DNA of 64,000 bases from Formosa haliotis (GTDB taxonomy: Bacteria; Bacteroidota; Bacteroidia; Flavobacteriales; Flavobacteriaceae), in assembly GCF_001685485.1 (NCBI RefSeq), contig NZ_BDEL01000001.1:1857501-1921500 (forward strand), written 5' to 3'. The first letter of the stretch is position 1. Every line of letters starts with the position of its first letter. Positions 51,240 through 60,103 of the stretch are shown in pieces. A program made the position numbers and the translations under genes. Under the pieces are notes generated by a model. The model saw only the letters and a program-made list of their open reading frames with translations, did no database searches and was not told the origin of the DNA.

Positions 51240-51929
51240 TTATAAATAGTTTTTTAAAGCTTTTAGCTTATTAATTTGTGGGATGTGATTATGATGTATT
51301 AAGGGCACTTGGTTAAAATAAATTACCTGAAATCCAACTTGTAGTGCACCGAGGATATCGGCCTCTAAATTATCGCCAATCATAACACTCGATTCTACTT
51401 TTGCATTCGCCTTTTTTAAGGCCATGTTAAAAATATCGGGATGCGGTTTCTTCACCCCGGCTTCCTCAGAATTTGTAACTGTTTTAAAATACTGATTAAT
51501 TTTTGAACTCGTTAATTTTGACGCTTGCACATTCTCAAATCCGTTTGTAATAATATGAAGGTTATATTTGGAGTGCAAATAGTTTAACATCGATTTAGCA
51601 TCTTCAAATAAGTAATTAAACGATGGCAAATGCATGATATAATCTTCAGATAATTTATAGATGAGGGCCGCATCTACCGGAAATTCTATAGCGTTAAAGG
51701 CATCATTAAGTCTTCCAAATCGCAAGGTTTCCTTATCGACTTCATTGTTTCTAAACCGTCGCCAATAAGTTTCATTTATAGGAACATACGCATCTAAAAA
51801 CAAATTTAAATCTGGTTGAAGTTCATTGATTTCAAATATTTTTTGAAATGTTAATGTAGAATTTTTTTCAAAATCCCAAAGTGTGTGGTCTAAGTCAAAA
51901 AAGACATCTTTTATTTTAGTTTTCATCAT
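51240..51929 (-). CDS. YjjG-type HAD-family nucleotidase
   Basis: HAD-superfamily phosphatase of 229 residues, resembling YjjG, which removes non-canonical pyrimidine nucleoside monophosphates. Motif I is FFDLDHTLWDF (nucleophile Asp at about 12, acid/base Asp two later), motif II is HIITNGFENV, motif III Lys in GVKKPHPDIF and motif IV IGDNLEADILGA. The cap is helical. Its start overlaps the 3' end of the deacetylase-like gene by 14 bases, so translation is probably coupled. Confidence 0.85.
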   Translation of the reverse strand: MMKTKIKDVFFDLDHTLWDFEKNSTLTFQKIFEINELQPDLNLFLDAYVPINETYWRRFRNNEVDKETLRFGRLNDAFNAIEFPVDAALIYKLSEDYIMHLPSFNYLFEDAKSMLNYLHSKYNLHIITNGFENVQASKLTSSKINQYFKTVTNSEEAGVKKPHPDIFNMALKKANAKVESSVMIGDNLEADILGALQVGFQVIYFNQVPLIHHNHIPQINKLKALKNYL

Positions 51930-53220
51930 CTGTAGAATCTAAAATAATATTGAATAATTCTTTAAAATCTTTCCATCTCCCTAGTCCGCTAAACGTGTAA
52001 TTATGAAATACAGGAACAAATTCGCCATTTACCCGTTTTACCTGATTAATAATATATTGTAGCGATTCTTTTTTATCTAATAAGGAGGCATTTTTTAATA
52101 AGGCGGAGTCTATAACGTGATACGAGTTTACTCGCAATGGTGTTTGTACTTCATAATCTAAATCGTAAAAGAAAAATGGTGTGCAAGTACCAGCTCTAAA
52201 ACCTAATTCGTTAACATAGCCCATAGTATAATCGTCTTGGACTTCTAACTCTACCAAATTTCTATATAAATCTGGTAAATTTAATTTCGAGAATGAGTTA
52301 CGCGACTCTATTAATGAGGTATTAATGATACCTTCCATCCGCAATTTTTCAGTCTTCAAAATATCTTGATCTTCTATAGCAAAATAAGATACTTTTAGTC
52401 CTACTTTACAATAATCTGCAACCGATTTAATTAAAGACACAAAGTCTTTTCTAAATACGCTAACACTTTTATCGTAGGTAGAATAATCGCCTATTAAAAA
52501 GAAAAAATGAAACTTATATGGCGTTTGCTTTTGCTTATTTAAAATATACTTAAACGAATCGTATGGATCGCGTTTTAAGCCAAACAACACCATATATCTG
52601 TAATATATTTTTTTAAATCGTAGGGCGAACAAATCTTTAAGCGTACCACCAAAGGTGCGCATAAGGCCTTTTAACCTAAATTCGTAAGGTGATGGTACAT
52701 CTATTACGGGTTTAATCATGTAATCCCGCTCTTCGAATTTATAGTCGGGATAATGTGTTTTTAAAACCGCTTTAAATTTATAAGCCCAAATATCGACCAC
52801 CGGTTGTTTTAAAAAATTATGCCTATAACCTAAACTTTCTTTAGCCTCATAACGCCCGTATTCATCTTTTACATGTGGTAAATATTCTTCGTACCGACTT
52901 AACAAATAGAATGATGCTGCAAAAATATCGTAAGGCATCGCACTTTTATCGCCGTTAAAAAAGAAACATTTAGTCTCTTCCCATTTCGAAACATTTAAAT
53001 CTGGATCTGACAGACCTTGCTCGAACAATAAATCGTGACTACGTACAAAAATTTCACCTCCTAGGGCTTGTTTTGTGTACGACATTTTTAAACTATCGTG
53101 AGCGATAAACGTTTCTATAGTGGTAGTAAACGACACCGGAATACCGAGAATTCTGGTACAGAGATGTTTAAATGCAAATTTTACACGCGGTGTTATTTTA
53201 TGAGTATAGACTAGTAGCAC
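51916..53220 (-). CDS. Polysaccharide-deacetylase-like protein, metal site not evident
   Basis: 434 residues starting at GTG. The N-terminal part (about 1-130) resembles the DUF7033-type region often found ahead of a polysaccharide deacetylase domain, and the rest carries family segments such as SRNSFSKLNLPDLY, YTMGYVNELGFRAGTCTPFF and FYDLDYEVQTPLRVN. The positions that in active relatives read HPSY-like and T-H-D-x-D read VGLKVSYFA and PVIDVPSPY here, so the His ligands seem missing. It could be inactive or act on a different chemistry. Divides its 3' end with the phosphatase gene. Confidence 0.65.
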   Translation of the reverse strand: MLLVYTHKITPRVKFAFKHLCTRILGIPVSFTTTIETFIAHDSLKMSYTKQALGGEIFVRSHDLLFEQGLSDPDLNVSKWEETKCFFFNGDKSAMPYDIFAASFYLLSRYEEYLPHVKDEYGRYEAKESLGYRHNFLKQPVVDIWAYKFKAVLKTHYPDYKFEERDYMIKPVIDVPSPYEFRLKGLMRTFGGTLKDLFALRFKKIYYRYMVLFGLKRDPYDSFKYILNKQKQTPYKFHFFFLIGDYSTYDKSVSVFRKDFVSLIKSVADYCKVGLKVSYFAIEDQDILKTEKLRMEGIINTSLIESRNSFSKLNLPDLYRNLVELEVQDDYTMGYVNELGFRAGTCTPFFFYDLDYEVQTPLRVNSYHVIDSALLKNASLLDKKESLQYIINQVKRVNGEFVPVFHNYTFSGLGRWKDFKELFNIILDSTDDEN

Positions 53221-53291
53221 ACAATAGATTTAAAGTAATAAAAGTAATGAATTTTACACGTATCCGCATAGATTCTTAAGTATAAAGCATA

Positions 53292-53990
53292 CTACATCTC
53301 GTTTTCATCGACAAAACTAAAATAGGCATGCTCTGTTACAATAACATGATCTAATACTTTTATATCCAAACTAGAAGCTGCTGTTTTTAATTTTTGCGTA
53401 ATTTGTTTGTCTGCAAGACTGGGTTTTAAAGTGCCTGACGGATGGTTATGCACCAAGATTAGTGCTGTTGCCCCAAGCTCTAAAGCCATTTTTAAAGTTA
53501 ATCGCACATCGACCAAAGTTCCCGTAATTCCGCCTTTACTGAGTTGTTGTTTTTGAATAATGGTATTAGAATTGTTTAAATAAATAATCCAGAATTCTTC
53601 GTGTGGTAACTCGCCGAGAATAGGTTGCATAATTTCGAATACCGATGCAGACGATGTAATTTTTTTAATGACAATAGCTTCTTCTCCTCTACGGCGTCGA
53701 CCTAATTCCATAGCCGCAGCAATGCTTATAGCTTTTGCTTCTCCTATCCCTTTAAAGGTCATTAATTGTTTAATAGACAACTTTCCTAAAGCACTTAAAT
53801 TATGGTCTACACTAGCCAATATTCTTTTAGTTAACGCTACAGCGCTTTCGTTTCTGCTACCCGAACCAATTAAAATGGCAACCAATTCGGCATCGCTTAA
53901 AGCAGCTTGACCTTTATAAAGCAACTTTTCTCTTGGCCGGTCGTCTTCCGACCAATTTTTAATGGAAAATGGAGTCTTTTTATCTGACAT
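53292..53990 (-). CDS. radC: RadC-family JAB-domain protein
   Basis: 232-residue protein with an N-terminal helix-hairpin-helix region (LSIKQLMTFKGIGEAKAISI) and a JAB/MPN domain bearing the JAMM metal motif HNHPSGTLKPSLADKQIT. The name RadC is historical; a repair role is disputed, and relatives occur on mobile DNA, but this one is the chromosomal housekeeping type by length and setting. It is divergent from the DUF1569 gene. Confidence 0.9.
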   Translation of the reverse strand: MSDKKTPFSIKNWSEDDRPREKLLYKGQAALSDAELVAILIGSGSRNESAVALTKRILASVDHNLSALGKLSIKQLMTFKGIGEAKAISIAAAMELGRRRRGEEAIVIKKITSSASVFEIMQPILGELPHEEFWIIYLNNSNTIIQKQQLSKGGITGTLVDVRLTLKMALELGATALILVHNHPSGTLKPSLADKQITQKLKTAASSLDIKVLDHVIVTEHAYFSFVDENEM

Positions 53991-54041
53991 AATTATAAAT
54001 ATAAAAATTGTAAATTACTGAAGCAACTAAATTCACGTATT

Positions 54042-54494
54042 ATGAAATCTTTATTTGAAACAGAATCAGCACGTTCCATCATTGAAAGACTAGATTTACT
54101 TGATAATAACAGCCAAGCTTTATGGGGAAAAATGGATGTGGGACAAATGCTAAAACATTGTCAAGGTCCTTTAAATATAGCTTTACAAAAACAAGTTGTA
54201 GTAACCCAACTAAGCTTTTTTAAACGCTTAATGATGAAATTATATAAACCTTTTTTATATAACAACACCCCTTGGAAACACGATTTACCCACAATTGAAG
54301 AGTTTAGAGTCACTACGCCTCAATCCTTTACCACAGAAAGAGAACATTTAGAACAGCTTATCGCAGAATTTTCAGAAAAAACAGATGTTAAAACTTGGCC
54401 AAATCATCCGCTTTTTGGTTATTTTACACCCGAACAATGGGGTAAAATGCAGTACAAACATTTAGATCATCATTTGTCGCAATTTGGCGTATAA
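54042..54494 (+). CDS. DUF1569 (DinB-like) protein
   Basis: 150-residue soluble helical protein of the DUF1569 family, which has the DinB/YfiT four-helix fold. Putative metal His residues are visible in KMDVGQMLKHCQGPLNIAL (about residue 42) and in YKHLDHHLSQFGV at the end (about 142-146), the usual spread in this fold. The substrate is unknown. It starts a plus-strand run with the flavin-protein gene 17 bases later. Confidence 0.8.
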   Translation: MKSLFETESARSIIERLDLLDNNSQALWGKMDVGQMLKHCQGPLNIALQKQVVVTQLSFFKRLMMKLYKPFLYNNTPWKHDLPTIEEFRVTTPQSFTTEREHLEQLIAEFSEKTDVKTWPNHPLFGYFTPEQWGKMQYKHLDHHLSQFGV

Positions 54495-54511
54495 TTAAAA
54501 AATTTTCAGCT

Positions 54512-55102
54512 TTGAATTACCCACCTAAAATCCATCAAGACTTCAATAAAAATCACATGATAGACGTGATTAAAACGTACCCGTTGGCTACGCTTATTTC
54601 TGTTGAAAACAACACGCCGTTTATAACGCATTTACCATTAATTTTTGAGGATGGTAAACTTGTTGGACACATAGACAATAATAATCCGCACACAAAATTA
54701 TTGGCAAACAACAATCCGGTAACCGTCATATTTTCGGGGCCAGATTGTTATATTTCACCGAGTTTGTTTACAACTCCCGAATTACCTACATGGAATTATA
54801 TTAAAGTGCACATTCAGGGTAAGGTTACAAAAATAAACGATCCGGAACGTGTTAAACAATCTATGGTTACTATGACCTCGATTTTAGAATCGCCTAACCA
54901 AGCCTATAGTTTAGAGCTTAACGACCCAAAAATGGAGCAGTTTATTAATTATGTTTCCGGTTTTACCATTGAAATCTTAAATTGGGAAGGCAAATTTAAA
55001 TTATCTCAAAACAAAAGTGCAACCGCTCAACACATTGCAAAAACCCAACTAATAGAAGCCAATAAGGCAAGTATTGAACCATTTTTAGATCTTTTAAGTT
55101 AG
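54512..55102 (+). CDS. PaiB-like FMN-binding protein
   Basis: 196 residues, FMN-binding negative transcriptional regulator family (PaiB, PF04299), with the split-barrel flavin fold. It reads MNYPPKIHQDFNK from a TTG start, and the family segments PLATLISVENNTPFITHLPL, HIDNNNPHTKLL, and VIFSGPDCYISPSLF are visible, as well as PTWNYIKVHIQGKV. Despite the family name, DNA binding is not evident here. The TTG start is the only one that keeps the conserved N-terminus. Confidence 0.85.
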   Translation: MNYPPKIHQDFNKNHMIDVIKTYPLATLISVENNTPFITHLPLIFEDGKLVGHIDNNNPHTKLLANNNPVTVIFSGPDCYISPSLFTTPELPTWNYIKVHIQGKVTKINDPERVKQSMVTMTSILESPNQAYSLELNDPKMEQFINYVSGFTIEILNWEGKFKLSQNKSATAQHIAKTQLIEANKASIEPFLDLLS

Positions 55103-55117
55103 TCCTAAGTTAATTTT

Positions 55118-55125
55118 TATATTTG
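55118..55125 (+). promoter_or_regulatory. -7 box of the MscS-type channel gene (TATATTTG)
   Basis: Exact TAnnTTTG match, 24 bases before the ATG at 55150. It overlaps an upstream in-frame TTG and so argues that the ATG is the true start. Confidence 0.5.
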
Positions 55126-55149
55126 TTTTTAAATTACGCATTTCAAATT

Positions 55150-57741
55150 ATGAATCCCCGAACCAATAGCATATATCGATTTCTTCTTGTTGTACTATGT
55201 TTTACATGCTTTATATCGCATGCGCAAACCAATATACTACCAGAAATTTTACCCGAAAAAGCCGATTCTACAAAGGTAGATGCTCCTAAAGCGATCCCTT
55301 TAATAAATATTATTCAGGAAATTGATAACACGAAAAATCAGTTAAAATTAATTTCTAAAAAAACGGCGAAACCTAATGAGGTTTTAAAGATTGATTCTTT
55401 ATATGTGAAACATGGAGAATTCCTGCTCCAAGAATCAGACGAAGTAGAATCCTTTATTAAACAAGGACCAAATACACAAAAAATAAACAACCTCATTTCT
55501 AAATGGAATGGCTATAAAAGCACCTTAACGGGCTGGCAATCTACAATCCAAAAACAAGAAGAGCGTAATTCAAGATTAGTAGAGGATATTAAAAGAAAGG
55601 AAAAAATTTGGAGCTTAAGTCATGAAAAGGCTAAAAATGAGAGTGCTCCACCAGAAGTTTTGTCTGCTATAAATGAGATATGGGAATCTGCAAAAGACCT
55701 CAAAAAAACTATAAATAATAACAACAATTATTATCTGGTTTTAGAAACCCGCATAAACGATCAAATCAATATTACCGAAAATATTATCGATAATTTATTA
55801 GATTTAAAAAATTCCGATTTATACGACATTTTCTACAAACGGCATGATGCCTTATGGAATACATCCTTTAAAAGCCCAGAAGTTAGCAATGTAGATAAAT
55901 CTGAAGAGGTTGAATCTATACACAATAATGTTTCTGGTACCTTTCAATTTTTAAAAGGTAACATCGCGCTAATTATATCTTATTTCGTATTTGTATATTT
56001 TATAATTATCTCCATACGATATTTGAAGAATGGATTTATAAAATATGTTTACGAAGAAAAAACCGATAAATTAAAAAGGGCAAAACTTATTATTTTAAAC
56101 CAAGGAAATATTTGTATTATATTTCTTTCTCTACTGGCGGCAAAAATATTTTTCGCCAATACGCCTAAATTATTTCAAGATATTTTAACATTCCTTGTCC
56201 TTGTATGTTCTATTCCATTAATAAGACCATACATGCACAAACAGTTTAAGAACATTATATATTTTGTTATTTTGTTTTTTATCCTCGACTCGACCAAATC
56301 TTATATATGGTTCTCTTCTGCAAACTATAGAATTTACATACTATTTGAAGCCCTTATTGTAATTGCAATCCTGTTTAGTTTTACGCATCCTTACTTAAAG
56401 ACCCGCCGTATGCATTCAGATTGGTTCGGAACGCTGTTAATCCGATTAACTCCAATCGTGTATTTTTTAAGTATTGTATCAATCGTTTCAAATTTATTTG
56501 GCTATACCAATTTAACAGATATCACCTTAAAAATTTGTACACAAGGTGGTATTTTAACCACCTTCTTTTACAGCTTATTAATGATTTTTAACGGTATAGC
56601 TGTTGGGGTAATAAACCGCCATTACGGTGTAAAGTTAAGTTATAATCAATACGACCGTTTACGCATTGAAAAACGCACCCTTAAAACGTCGCGAGCCATT
56701 ATTATCGTTATTTGGCTTATGTACTTTTTAAATATGATTGATTTACTAAGGCCTTTATTGGTATCCATTTCTGATTCCGTTAGCGAGCCTTACACAATGG
56801 GAACTTTAACCTTTACTCTTGGAGGTGTTTTAAGTTTTTTATTTACGTTAATCATATCGTACGCGTTAACGAAACTCGTCTCGTTTTTAATAAATGATGG
56901 CGATGGTGTTCTAAGATTTTTAAAGTTACCTAAAGGGATTCCTGCTGCTGTTTCTTTAGTTATTCGCTACTTTATCTTAGGATTTGGAATTATTTTGGCC
57001 TTGGGTGCTTTAGGTGTCGATTTAAGTAAATTCAACCTAATGGCAGGAGCTTTAGGTCTGGGTATTGGTTTTGGTTTACAAACCGTGATCTCCAATTTTG
57101 TTTCCGGATTAATTTTGGTTTTTGAACGACCAATTTTACCAGGAGACACAGTAGAGGTAAATAATTTACTAGGAACAGTTAACCGTATTGGCGTACGGTC
57201 GTCTAGTATAAGCACTTTTGATGGTGCCGAAGTTGTAGTTCCTAACAATAATTTAATATCTAACGATTTAATAAACTGGACGCTTTCCAATAACACGAAA
57301 CGTGTTGAAATCCTAATAGGAACATCATACGATTCCGATCCGAACCGGGTTTTAGAAATTCTTTTTGAAATTGCTCAGGCACATAAATTCACTTTAAAAG
57401 ATCCTGAACCCCGCGCACTTTTTAATGATTTTGGAGATAGTTCTCTTAATTTTAGATTACTATTTTGGGTGCATTACGAAGTTGGTTTACAAGCTAAAAG
57501 CGATATTTCTATTGCGATTTACAACCGCTTTAAAGAGGAAGGCATAGAAATACCATTCCCACAACGTGACCTTAATTTAAGGAATGTACCAGAAAATTTC
57601 TCGCTTAATGCGCCTACTCCTAAAAAACCTGCTTCAAAATCTAAAACAGACAAAAATTTAAAAGCTCCTTTAGTAGAACCTTTAAAAACAGATATGGATT
57701 CTGATGCTACTGCAGACTCTAGTACCGAGGATTCGAAATAA
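55150..57741 (+). CDS. Large MscS-family mechanosensitive channel
   Basis: 863 residues from the ATG at 55150, with a signal peptide (VVLCFTCFISHAQ). A periplasmic, coiled, charged region follows (about 25-260), then around ten membrane segments, and the MscS core: pore helix NLMAGALGLGIGFGLQTVIS (about 632-652), then the beta domain (ERPILPGDTVEVNNLLGTVN, VVPNNNLISNDLINWTLS). The tail is Lys/Asp-rich. It resembles MscK/MscM-type channels that relieve osmotic stress. An in-frame TTG at 55123 would add nine residues but overlaps the -7 box. Confidence 0.88.
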   Translation: MNPRTNSIYRFLLVVLCFTCFISHAQTNILPEILPEKADSTKVDAPKAIPLINIIQEIDNTKNQLKLISKKTAKPNEVLKIDSLYVKHGEFLLQESDEVESFIKQGPNTQKINNLISKWNGYKSTLTGWQSTIQKQEERNSRLVEDIKRKEKIWSLSHEKAKNESAPPEVLSAINEIWESAKDLKKTINNNNNYYLVLETRINDQINITENIIDNLLDLKNSDLYDIFYKRHDALWNTSFKSPEVSNVDKSEEVESIHNNVSGTFQFLKGNIALIISYFVFVYFIIISIRYLKNGFIKYVYEEKTDKLKRAKLIILNQGNICIIFLSLLAAKIFFANTPKLFQDILTFLVLVCSIPLIRPYMHKQFKNIIYFVILFFILDSTKSYIWFSSANYRIYILFEALIVIAILFSFTHPYLKTRRMHSDWFGTLLIRLTPIVYFLSIVSIVSNLFGYTNLTDITLKICTQGGILTTFFYSLLMIFNGIAVGVINRHYGVKLSYNQYDRLRIEKRTLKTSRAIIIVIWLMYFLNMIDLLRPLLVSISDSVSEPYTMGTLTFTLGGVLSFLFTLIISYALTKLVSFLINDGDGVLRFLKLPKGIPAAVSLVIRYFILGFGIILALGALGVDLSKFNLMAGALGLGIGFGLQTVISNFVSGLILVFERPILPGDTVEVNNLLGTVNRIGVRSSSISTFDGAEVVVPNNNLISNDLINWTLSNNTKRVEILIGTSYDSDPNRVLEILFEIAQAHKFTLKDPEPRALFNDFGDSSLNFRLLFWVHYEVGLQAKSDISIAIYNRFKEEGIEIPFPQRDLNLRNVPENFSLNAPTPKKPASKSKTDKNLKAPLVEPLKTDMDSDATADSSTEDSK

Positions 57742-57756
57742 CAAACTATTAATCAC

Positions 57757-57791
57757 AAAAAAAGCGAGACCTATTAAGATCTCGCTTTTTT
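57757..57791. terminator. Bidirectional terminator between channel gene and mpl
   Basis: AAAAAAGCGAGA and TCTCGCTTTTTT pair over 12 bases around a ten-base loop, with A and T tracts on either side. It serves the two convergent genes. Confidence 0.9.
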
Positions 57792-57807
57792 AATTTGATA
57801 TATTAAG

Positions 57808-59163
57808 CTATTTTATTAGCGTTTTTACGTCGTTAAAATCTAAGCCGCCATAATTTCCAGAACTCATTAATAACAGTGCCGAATTCTCTAACTCTTGACT
57901 AAATAAGAAATTCTTAAAATCGTCCGGATTGGTATAAATAATTAAATCGTCTCGCTCGAAGGCTGAAGCAATTTGCGCTTTAGTAACCGCTTCTAATTTT
58001 TTAATTTCTACAGCATGAGGCGAGTAAAAAACCACTGCAACATCGGCCGCATCTAAAGCTCCTTTATACTCTTTTAAAAACTCGGCATTTAAACTACTAT
58101 AAGTATGTAATTCTAAACAGGCCACTAAGGTTCTATTTTCGTATTGTGCTTTTACTGCTTTTGTGGTCGCTTCTACTTTACTAGGTGAATGAGCAAAATC
58201 CTTATAAGCTACACTGTTTTTACCTTCGGCTATCTTTTCTAAACGTTTACTGGCGCCTTTAAATGTTGCGATAGCTTCATAAAAATCCTCCTCGTCTATT
58301 CCCATGTGCTGACAAATCCATTTAGCACCGGCCAAATTGTTCAAGTTATGTGCACCAAAAACTTCAATAGGTAATGGTCCTTCCGAAGTTTCTAAAATAG
58401 TTTCACCATGCTCAACAGTATATGCTGGTGTATGATAAGGTAATTTTCTAATAGTATTTTCCGAAGCTTCAACGACACGTTTTACAGCTTCATCTTCTTC
58501 ATTATAAGTGATGCTCCCTCCACGGACGATGCTATCTACAAAAATCTTAAATTGTTCTTCGTAATTTTCGTACGTAGGAAACACGTTTATATGATCCCAG
58601 GCAATGCCACTTAACAAGGCGATATTAGGTTTATACAGGTGAAATTTAGGTCGGCGATCTATGGGTGAGCTTAAATATTCGTCCCCTTCAAGTACAATAA
58701 AGTCATTGTCGTCTGTCAATTTCACCATCACATCGAAGCCTTCCAGTTGGGCACCCACCATATAATCTACATCGCGGTCGTGATATTCCATTACATGAAG
58801 AATCATAGATGTAATCGTGGTCTTACCATGACTACCGCCTATTACCACACGGGTTTTCTCCTTAGATTGTTCGTATAAAAACTCTGGATAACTGTAAATT
58901 TTAAGGCCTAAATCCTGAGCTTTTAATAGTTCTGGATTATCAGCTTTGGCATGCATTCCAAGAACAATCGCATCCAAATTACTTGAAATTTTCTCCGGAA
59001 ACCACCCAAAGGCTTCTGGCAATAATCCTTTTGCTTGTAATCTTGATTTTGAAGGCTCAAAAATCTCATCATCACTTCCCGTTACCAGATATCCTTTGTT
59101 ATGCAAGGCCATGGCTAAATTGTGCATCGCACTTCCGCCAATGGCAATAAAATGTACATTCAT
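57808..59163 (-). CDS. mpl: UDP-N-acetylmuramate:L-Ala-gamma-D-Glu-meso-DAP ligase
   Basis: Mur-ligase-family enzyme that joins recycled cell-wall tripeptide to UDP-MurNAc in the cytoplasm. The 451-residue sequence has the N-terminal Rossmann-like part (VHFIAIGGSAMHNLAMALHN), ATP loop GGSHGKTTITSM, and the HINVFPTYENYEEQF and KDFAHSPSKVEATTKAVK segments typical of Mpl rather than MurC. The rest of the peptidoglycan-recycling set is not in this window. Confidence 0.88.
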   Translation of the reverse strand: MNVHFIAIGGSAMHNLAMALHNKGYLVTGSDDEIFEPSKSRLQAKGLLPEAFGWFPEKISSNLDAIVLGMHAKADNPELLKAQDLGLKIYSYPEFLYEQSKEKTRVVIGGSHGKTTITSMILHVMEYHDRDVDYMVGAQLEGFDVMVKLTDDNDFIVLEGDEYLSSPIDRRPKFHLYKPNIALLSGIAWDHINVFPTYENYEEQFKIFVDSIVRGGSITYNEEDEAVKRVVEASENTIRKLPYHTPAYTVEHGETILETSEGPLPIEVFGAHNLNNLAGAKWICQHMGIDEEDFYEAIATFKGASKRLEKIAEGKNSVAYKDFAHSPSKVEATTKAVKAQYENRTLVACLELHTYSSLNAEFLKEYKGALDAADVAVVFYSPHAVEIKKLEAVTKAQIASAFERDDLIIYTNPDDFKNFLFSQELENSALLLMSSGNYGGLDFNDVKTLIK

Positions 59164-59216
59164 AAACTTAATTTGAAGTTTGTAAAGATACAGGTTTTAG
59201 TACGTTTTTGGAAAGA

Positions 59217-59957
59217 TTATTGGCTAATCTCCGCTAATTTTTGCTGAAACTCTTCATCTTGTAACTGATTATATCCTGCCTTTAAAACACGAATAGCCTT
59301 ATCTGTTTCGTTCTGTTTTAAATAAAATTCTGAAAGCGAAGTATAACATAATTTAGAGCCCCCTACTTCTACCGCCCGTTTGTAATATAATTCAGCCTGC
59401 TCATAATCCTTATCCAATTCATAAATATACCCCTTGCACAAATATCCGTCAACATTAGAAAGCGCTTCTAATTCCTCTGCAAATTGTAGTGCTTTAGTTT
59501 TACTTCCGCCTAAAATTCCAGGTAATTCCATATAAATTTTAACCAAGGCCCAACGGGAATTAATATGATTGGTATCTAATGCTGATGCTTTTAAAAATTC
59601 GTCTTTGGCTTCAAAAACCAAAGGGAGAGCTAACAATTTATTAACCGTCAAAGCTTTCATGGCCAATGCGCCTCCTAGTTTATAATGGTAGTTTGCCGAA
59701 TCTGGATGCAAACCAACTAATTTGTTATATTCCTTAATGGATCGATCCCATGCCAAGGTATAACTATAGGCATCGCCTAACATTTCTATAGCAGAAACAT
59801 CTAGATCTTGATCTTTTAGCGGCTCTAAAACCTTAATCACTTCGGTATAGGCTTCCTGTTGAAAATACATTTCGGCGGTAGACAAATCGAGTTGTGACCA
59901 CACGACTTGTGGCAGAAAAAAACAAACGAAAATCACCATTAAAAAGAAATGCTTCAT
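59217..59957 (-). CDS. Secreted tetratricopeptide-repeat protein
   Basis: 246 residues with a signal peptide (VIFVCFFLPQVVWSQ). The mature part is made of TPR-like helical pairs, for example AEMYFQQEAYTEVIKVLEPL, WDRSIKEYNKLVGLHPDSAN, KDYEQAELYYKRAVEVGG and NETDKAIRVLKAGYNQL. It is likely a periplasmic protein-binding scaffold; the partner is unknown. It is divergent from the macroglobulin-like gene with 146 bases between, and has a -7-like TATTTTTG five bases before the ATG. Confidence 0.8.
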   Translation of the reverse strand: MKHFFLMVIFVCFFLPQVVWSQLDLSTAEMYFQQEAYTEVIKVLEPLKDQDLDVSAIEMLGDAYSYTLAWDRSIKEYNKLVGLHPDSANYHYKLGGALAMKALTVNKLLALPLVFEAKDEFLKASALDTNHINSRWALVKIYMELPGILGGSKTKALQFAEELEALSNVDGYLCKGYIYELDKDYEQAELYYKRAVEVGGSKLCYTSLSEFYLKQNETDKAIRVLKAGYNQLQDEEFQQKLAEISQ

Positions 59958-59961
59958 CTTA

Positions 59962-59969
59962 CAAAAATA
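59962..59969 (-). promoter_or_regulatory. -7 box of the TPR gene (TATTTTTG)
   Basis: Minus-strand TATTTTTG, exact TAnnTTTG, ends four bases before the ATG at 59957. No TTG at the usual spacing. A leaderless transcript is implied if used. Confidence 0.5.
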
Positions 59970-60103
59970 TACTTTCTTAAATTTAATTGGTTGAATTTCT
60001 TTTGAGTAAAAATCGGTAACTTTAAGTTCAAAAATAATAGCGGAATTGTTTTTGATGTCAAAAAACCATTAAATGCAATCTTCAATAAATGACAACCTCA
60101 AAT

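Noticed and set aside
55123..55149. TTG start for the MscS-type channel
   Set aside because: It overlaps the -7 box TATATTTG and puts nine unconserved residues before a clean signal peptide that begins at the ATG 55150.
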